Positions 58,701 through 64,000 of a stretch of DNA of 64,000 nucleotides are shown here, one piece after another. A model generated the notes under the pieces. It saw only the letters and a program-made list of their open reading frames with translations, did no database searches and was not told the DNA's origin. Origin of the DNA: Anisodus tanguticus (Eukaryota; Streptophyta; Magnoliopsida; Solanales; Solanaceae); NCBI GenBank assembly GCA_034509755.1, contig CM067553.1:45948110-46012109 (forward strand), given 5' to 3'. The position numbers and the translations under genes were made by a program. Numbering within the stretch: position 1 is the stretch's first letter; each line of letters starts with the position of its first letter.

Positions 58701-61098
58701 TACCTTTCAGAATTATTCCTCTATTTTTACTTATTTATTCTTATTTAGCAGTAAGATCTATAATTTGGTGCTTGTTAGATAGTACTTCTGGGAATTTTGC
58801 GTGTGTTCAAGCTCTCGAAACAAATTAGACGCATATGAAAGTATAAATGAAACTATTGTTTGAATGACTTATTGAGATTATCGTAAGCACGTGAAAGAAG
58901 ACGCAGACAAGATCAAAGAATAGGTCAAGACAAAAACAAATGTTAACTGCCAAAAGGAACAAAAGGATGCATCTTAAGCCTACCTGGTGAGCAGCTTCCT
59001 CAGTGAACGGGTACCAGTACCTCATCGCAACATAGATGTTTGCTGGAACTTCCTTTGTTTCTAGTGCCATTTTAAGTGCACTAGCCTGTAATGATTTGCT
59101 TAAGAGGGTTATTATAACAAGTTGAAAACTGACACCACCATAATGAAATCAATAGAAATTGTTAGCACAGAGCACATAAATAAAACAGAGGGTTTTTCTG
59201 TACCTGCTCATCGGTTATTTTTCGTAAAGGGGAACCACCTCCAATTGCAGCGTACCCTTCCTTACTTTTCGGAGCTCGGAGGGTAGAAATGAGTTGTGCC
59301 AATGGGCGCTGGAGAAATCGGAACAATCTGGGCAGACGTATAATATCCTGCCACGCGAAATTCATACCATTAGCATAAACACAAACAATGGAAATAAATT
59401 GTTCAAAATCTTCAGCTTAGGAAAAAAAAAAAGGGGAGTTAGACTGATTGCTAGCATACAGGGTCTGCAAATAAGTTGAACAGAAAAGGCTGGACATCAT
59501 GAAGCGTGTCTGGTCCTCCAAGATTCAAAAGTAGCACTCCGATCTTTTCTTCAGCTGTCTGCGAAGAAGATTCAACAGTGCTCCCTGGATATGTATACAA
59601 TCCAACAGAGCAGGACGTTTTGCTGACTATATCTCGCTCGTGCACTGGACGATGTAAAGACAATCCCCCAAGTACACTGTTTTTTTTAATAGTGGGTTCA
59701 GAAGATAAAACTGTAATCTGTCGCTCGTCATAGTTTTTTCCTCGCTCACCATGTGAGGAATGGCAAGTAGGCATTAACCTTGTCTGAGGGCAGTACCTGC
59801 CAAGACAAAGATTCACTTTTAGTACTTAATTTTGGCATTCAAGTTAGCATGGCATCTAAAAATCTATCTCAAAAAACATCTCTCCATCAAAAGGATTCTT
59901 TTCCCCCACATGAATGTCTATAGATTCATACTTCATACATTCCCTTTCAGGGGCGGGAAATTAGAAAGTATATTCAAGATCAAATTATTTGTTATGTATA
60001 ATATATAGTAGATATTGAATCCCCTTGGCTTTTTCATGTGCTTACTTCTTTATATTTTGAACCCCCTTAGTGAAAATGATAATCCTGGCTCCACCACAAC
60101 TCCATTTATTAGATTATCATTACAAAGTTACATATGTAAAGAGTCAATTTCTAAACTATTGAGTAGTATTTGCTTAGAGAAGAACCAACAATTTGTTCAT
60201 ACCAGAAATGACCTCAATCTCATACCAAAACCCAAATCATTCTGACTTTTCAAACAGTTGACATAAAATTGATCAAATCAAACGTTACAACAAAGAAAAA
60301 GCAACTGCATCCTTATACAAAATATGAAATTGCACGAAATGTTTAACTGTACATGAAAATGAGAAAACCAACAACATACCTAGTGAAATCCCACAAAGTG
60401 GTGTCTGGGCAAGCCCGGCTCAAGGCCAAAACCACTAAGTCAATGGCTTTGGGCCCCCATTTTTTATCAAGTTTTATGGCTAATTTATTTCAAAAAGTAT
60501 TGTGACTTATAGTATTTTTATATAGTTTTTAGATATGTAAATTGTTTTTCAAAAAACTAAGTTATATGTCCGAATTCACGGTAGAAATAAGAAAATTTGA
60601 TTCTAAAAATCCAAATTGTCACACAAATTGAGATAGAGAGAGTACACAACCACGTGATTGATTAGCTATATTGTCAGTTGAATTTTGCATTCACGATATT
60701 TCCTTTTTGAAAAAAAAAAAAATAGGGTCTCTCTCTGAAATTTGGCTTTAGGTCCCCAATCTTGTTGAGATTGCCGTGGATCTGGAGATTAGAGTGTATG
60801 CATAACTTACACCTAACTAACTTGAGAGGTAGAGAGGTTGTTTCTGATAGCACAAGCAATTCAATGAAAAACGAAAAACCCATTTGGCTAATAAAACATT
60901 GAGGCCAAAACCATACAATTGAATATAATGAACTTGTATGTATCAGAATTTAGACAGCGACCCATATAAGACAAGACCATATGAAAATGAAACGAATTTG
61001 CAAGAACCCATGAAAGCTTACATGGATGAGTTAGGACTGAAATTGGAAGTTGGAAGCTTCATTGGTTGAAGAAGTCGAGAGATCGTCCCTGTTTCCAT
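52707..61098 (-). CDS. FC1: Ferrochelatase type I, nine exons, plastid-targeted
   Basis: Exons 5' to 3': 61022-61098, 59460-59796, 59204-59347, 58984-59085, 56054-56157, 55803-55929, 55504-55656, 53836-53936, 52707-53022. All junctions are GT-AG and in phase: 1,461 nt, 486 residues. It inserts ferrous iron into protoporphyrin IX, the last step of haem synthesis. Residues 1 to about 100 are Ser/Thr-rich and probably a transit peptide. The catalytic domain starts at EEKIGVLLLNLGGPDTLHDV (108-127). FFSAHGVP carries the active-site His at 305, and FVSEHIETLEEID (383-395) the conserved Glu residues. The C-terminus ends in a hydrophobic span (MLFGSLLALVFLFSP, 461-475) and lacks the WNGRAAM light-harvesting motif of the FC2 type, so type I is the better call. 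Intron 7 holds a hAT element. Exon 1 is the least certain exon. Confidence 0.93.
53937..54372 (-). other. Intron 7 of FC1, before the hAT element
   Basis: AT-rich intron sequence ending in a pyrimidine-rich stretch that was the target of the insertion. Confidence 0.55.
54381..55214. mobile_element. Non-autonomous hAT element in FC1 intron 7, perfect 8-bp TSD
   Basis: Ends TAGGGATGGCAACGGATC and complement TAGAGATGGCAATGGATC are inverted. Identical 8-bp copies of CCTCCACC flank it (54373-54380 and 55215-55222). Both ends (54395-54550 and 55020-55200) are arrays of GGATCCGGATC-like units; the middle is AT-rich and has no transposase. At 834 bp it is a deletion derivative. The arrays are palindromic and create frames on both strands that are not genes. 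Confidence 0.92.
56158..58983 (-). other. Intron 4 of FC1 (2.8 kb)
   Basis: AT-rich. A duplicated motif with GTTGAGTAGTA near 57060-57140 and a retroelement tail near 57520 are visible. No nested gene. Confidence 0.55.
57505..57575 (+). repeat. Retroelement 3' tail (SINE/RTE type)
   Basis: GGATTCATATAATCCTCACT, AGCTCGGGATTGGGCCTAGT and TGTTCTTATTATAG resemble the conserved 3' tail shared by Solanaceae RTE LINEs and TS-like SINEs (a GATTGAGGCGTAGTTGTTG-type end). Only the tail is present. Confidence 0.45.
60400..60660. repeat. hAT-like and Stowaway-like end fragments in FC1 intron 1
   Basis: GCAAGCCCGGCTCAAGGCC followed by GGCTTTGGGCCCCCA at 60408-60460 looks like one end of a GGCC-rich hAT-type non-autonomous element. 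From about 60610 the sequence (TCACACAAATTGAGATAGAG then AGAGTA) resembles one Stowaway end. No partner end is clear for either. Confidence 0.3.
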
Positions 61099-61320
61099 GA
61101 TCTCTATAACAACTACTGTCTGATATTCTTCTATCAAAGAAATCTCAGTGTAGTTTTTTATGGGTCAGAAAAATTGTGAGAAAGAAGAGAAATGTAGGAT
61201 TTAATTGGTTGGTTGGGTGTATTATTAAATAAAGAGGAGAAGTCAATGAGAAAGGAATAATGAAATTGCTAATGAAGGAGCAAACTATGTGCACCTAACG
61301 CCATTTTGAGAGCAGAGACT
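61099..61320 (-). promoter_or_regulatory. FC1 5' UTR and core promoter region
   Basis: On the minus strand, upstream of the ATG at 61098, a TATA-like CTTTATTTAATAAT lies at about 61223-61238 and a CT-rich leader (TTTCTCTTCTTTCTCAC) lies between it and the ATG. This spacing suits a leader of roughly 100 bp. The call rests on position and motif only. Confidence 0.4.
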
Positions 61321-61421
61321 TTTTCTTTAATATCCAGCTTTCATCCTACCGACATAGGCTAGGTATGATTTGAGAACGATATTAGCTACAAGGTTCTATC
61401 CCGAAAAAGTAAATGATGTTT

Positions 61422-61529
61422 GAATTCATGAGGTAGGGTTCAAACTAAATTTTAAGTTTTCCTCACTAAATGATCTCATCAGGTTCGAATCCATGCGGTA
61501 GGGTTCAAACTGAATTTTAAATTTTTCTC
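61422..61529. repeat. Imperfect direct duplication of about 44 bp
   Basis: GAATTCATGAGGTAGGGTTC at 61422 recurs as GAATCCATGCGGTAGGGTTC at 61486, each followed by AAACT.AATTTTAA and TTTTCTCA-like bases. It lies about 300 bp upstream of FC1 and could be a degraded repeat relic. Confidence 0.6.
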
Positions 61530-62150
61530 ATTTGCTATTCAGTTATGTCCGGGATCATTTTTTTTTTCTTTCTTCTTCTTTTCTTGATTGATACCCGCGT
61601 CAACTCCACGATTGGACTTTTTCTTTTCACTTTTGGGGGCTACAAAGACTCCTTTGGTCGTAAATAAGTTATTTCAGATTAATTAATTATTATTATTATT
61701 TTATTTTTAATATGGAATAAAAATAATATTATAATTTTAAAATTAGTTATTTTAAAATTTTATTTAAATTAAATGTGAGATAAATTCATTTTAAATTTAA
61801 TATCGAAATTAGTTATTCATTATCTCTCGTACCAAACGAATTCTTAATGGAGTAGCATAATATTTAAGCATTAGCTATGTAGTTTTTTATTATCATTTTG
61901 ATGCTTGTATGAAATTTAGTAATATTAAAATGCATTGTTTGGTTGTCACTTTTATAGTCACATAATAATAAATACTATATTCATATCATGCATTATTTAT
62001 TTATTTGTATAATTTGGACGTAATATATGATAAATATCAGAAGTTGGCAAAAAATTACTTTAGTTAAGCATCTGAACTAATCATGTGATCAGTTAGACAC
62101 CTTAGAGTGGACATACCTTAGGCACTCCCATACCTCTTTCTTTTTTTTTT
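61530..62150. other. Intergenic upstream of FC1
   Basis: AT-rich sequence without a recognisable gene. Confidence 0.45.
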
Positions 62151-62166
62151 AAAAAAAATGTCATTC

Positions 62167-62406
62167 TCAATTATTACTCAAATAAAAAATAAGTACATCA
62201 GAAATAAAAAACAATTGGACAGATACCCACTCAATCAAATCAGACATAGAAATAGCCGTCCTACCTAAAGCATGAGCAGCTTGATTCGTGAATTTTCCAA
62301 CTAGAGAAACAAACACTAATTTAAAATATTTTATTAGTGTCCTACAATTATAAGCCAGAGAATCAAAATAAAAATTATTTAAAATGTTTCCGTCGAGATC
62401 TTGATG
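62167..62406 (-). pseudogene. L1-type LINE RNase H relic with poly(A)
   Basis: The minus frame reads QDLDGNILNNFYFDSLAYNC, then VSLVGKFTNQAAHALGRTAI and SDLIEWVSVQLFFISDVL before a stop. The N-x-A-A-H-x-L-x-R block followed by W and FxxDVL is the signature of the RNase H-like domain at the C-terminus of plant L1 LINEs and related proteins. After the stop (toward lower coordinates) there is an A-rich run, consistent with the 3' end of a LINE copy. The 5' part is missing. Confidence 0.7.
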
Positions 62407-62409
62407 AAC

Positions 62410-63530
62410 TAGTTGATTACACGACTATTAGCAAAGTGGCTCTTAACTAGCTAAAAGCTTTCCAAACTCCCATAATCTATGCAACTAACATGATAGGTAC
62501 TTTATTTAAGAACCTTGCTTGTTCGCCAATGAAATCTCCTCATTGTGTATCAATATTTTCACTGCCGCCAGACCAATATGAATATCAAAAATAGCATCTT
62601 TGTTACATTTAATTTCATTCTCATTCGGTTTTTGCCATTTAGTGATCTGATTTTCAGTGTAACGTTTAATTTATCTTTTTTCACTTTAAGAAAGTTATTA
62701 TGTGTAAATACCTTAAATAGGGAAAGAGAGCCTTCTAATCATTCATTTGCCTAAACGTCTTCCTCATTTAACATTTTTAAACATAACGCAATTAATCATA
62801 ATTAAGAGAGTTAAAGAATTAACTTTTGTGTTTTATTTAACATAACACATATATAAATAGGGAAAAATAGAAAAAATGCCAAAAATAATTGTTCTTGGTC
62901 AGAGAGGGGGGAAAATCTATTACCATAACTATTTTCGGCAAATATTGAAAAAAAAAAAGTTCATAAATCAGTAATATTCTAGCAATTTCTAAATAAACTA
63001 AAGAGTAGTTATAAAGAGCATGAAGGAGAACAAAAATAGCAACATACCTTGTATCGAATATCATTTTCGATGGAGAAGCAAAGGGTTGGCGCAAGAAACA
63101 AACGTGATTTTTTTTGTGGAACACTTAAATTGAGAATTTTGAAGGTAAAAATGTAAAATCTAAGGAAAAGAAAAAATTAAAATCCAGATCAATAAATGAT
63201 GTCATATCATCTTCCCAAAACATCACTTATTCTTAAGTTCCAACAATAAGATAAATAGAAAATATGATAATTTAAAAAAAAAAAAATAGGAAAAGGATAA
63301 TTGGGTTTTTTGGCCAAAGAAAAGTGTCACGTCATTCTACTTTCCCTAGCTTTATAATATATATGGACATAGGATAGTAGATTTTGCTAGAATTATTTTG
63401 CTTGCTAATCAAAATTATCTAAGCAACAAAGTCTATATATTTTAATTTTCATATATTAAAGAGCATAAATATAAAAATTCTAGACTAAACTAAAAGGTAT
63501 GATGACCATTCTCAACAATTTTGTGTCACG
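62410..63530. other. Intergenic, no gene recognised
   Basis: AT-rich. A minus frame of 95 codons (62837-63124) begins near a GTATGT donor-like site, but nothing else supports an exon. Confidence 0.4.
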
Positions 63531-64000
63531 AACAAACTGAAAAGAAAATCAACAATAAAAGTTTTATAACATAATAATTTAAAGGGTGAAAAAAATTAAA
63601 CATTCTAAAAGATATTCATATAATAAAAGTATCAAGACACTCACTCACTTGCTAAAATAAATATTTGAGTACCTGACATGAGAACAATTCATTCTCCATC
63701 AATATTTTTCTTCATTTTGTGCTTTTGATCTCCTCATCAGTTCTACAATTTTTTGTGATCTCTTCATCCATTCTACAACGAATAAATTGAAAAAGAAGAT
63801 CAACAATAGAAGTTCCATAACATAATAATTTAAAGGGTGAAAAATTAAATATTGTATAAGATATTCATATAATAAAAGTACCAAGACACTCACCACTTTC
63901 TAAAATAAATATTTGAGTATCTGACATGGAAATAATTTTCCTCTCCATCAACATTTTCTTTATTTTGTGCTTTTGATCTCCTCCTCAGTTCTACAAATTT
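63531..64000. repeat. Tandem repeat with 250-bp period, cut by the window edge
   Basis: Copy one is 63531-63780 and copy two starts at 63781 and runs past 64000. Long stretches match, such as CATAACATAATAATTTAAAG and GATATTCATATAATAAAAGT, and TTTGTGCTTTTGATCTCCTC near the end of each. Copies differ by scattered substitutions and small indels. It may be a local duplication or the start of a longer satellite-like array. Confidence 0.9.

Noticed and set aside
52707..61098. FC2-type ferrochelatase with a light-harvesting domain
   Set aside because: There is a C-terminal hydrophobic segment, but the WNGRAAM-type motif is absent and the protein ends shortly after SPKMVSAF, as in type I.
1..64000. 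CRISPR arrays, operons or phage-like clusters
   Set aside because: No regularly spaced short repeats, no Shine-Dalgarno-led gene strings; gene structure is eukaryotic throughout.

Overview
The window looks like a nuclear segment of a flowering plant, most likely Solanaceae. It is AT-rich and has spliced genes with GT-AG introns. Its two recognisable host genes are a chloroplast-targeted ferrochelatase and the plant form of mitochondrial ATP synthase subunit g. The remaining repeats (BED-finger hAT elements, MuDR-type MULEs, Ty1/copia elements, RTE-like LINE relics, tRNA-derived SINEs, Stowaway MITEs) include several 3' tails I associate with Solanaceae. The family assignment is inference; the host genes are read directly from the sequence.

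Layout. From 1 to 27.5 kb I see no intact host gene. This part holds a decayed hAT element with a perfect 8-bp target duplication (493-3865), a decayed MuDR-type MULE with about 120-bp inverted ends (about 4079-8146), and a 1,149-bp non-autonomous hAT with a perfect target duplication (10192-11340). A second copy of the first hAT family lies in the opposite orientation (11791-about 14560). Then come a MULE-like element carrying foreign-looking coding sequence (15031-16364), a Ty3/gypsy gag scrap, a composite two-module SINE (17648-18109), and a complete but mutated copia element on the minus strand (18478-23600).

From 27.5 to 37.7 kb there is a five-exon minus-strand gene of unknown function (477 codons). 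Its first intron carries a 6.7-kb plus-strand copia element (30128-36871) inserted 73 bp from exon 1. From 40.8 to 46.2 kb are relics of LTR retrotransposons and a LINE, with a LINE frame running directly into a copia frame. From 46.5 to 50.7 kb lies the two-exon ATP synthase subunit g gene (plus strand). It may have an additional leader exon near 43.1 kb. From 52.7 to 61.1 kb lies the nine-exon gene for type I ferrochelatase (minus strand), tail-to-tail with the ATP synthase gene. One intron contains an 834-bp hAT-type element with a perfect 8-bp target duplication. The end of the window holds a LINE RNase H relic and a 250-bp tandem repeat cut by the window edge.

How the genes relate. Ferrochelatase inserts iron into protoporphyrin IX to make haem in plastids; subunit g belongs to the membrane sector of mitochondrial ATP synthase. 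They are neighbours by position, not an operon. I found no gene cluster or defence-like system. The most informative features are the transposon structures and how they have invaded introns and each other.
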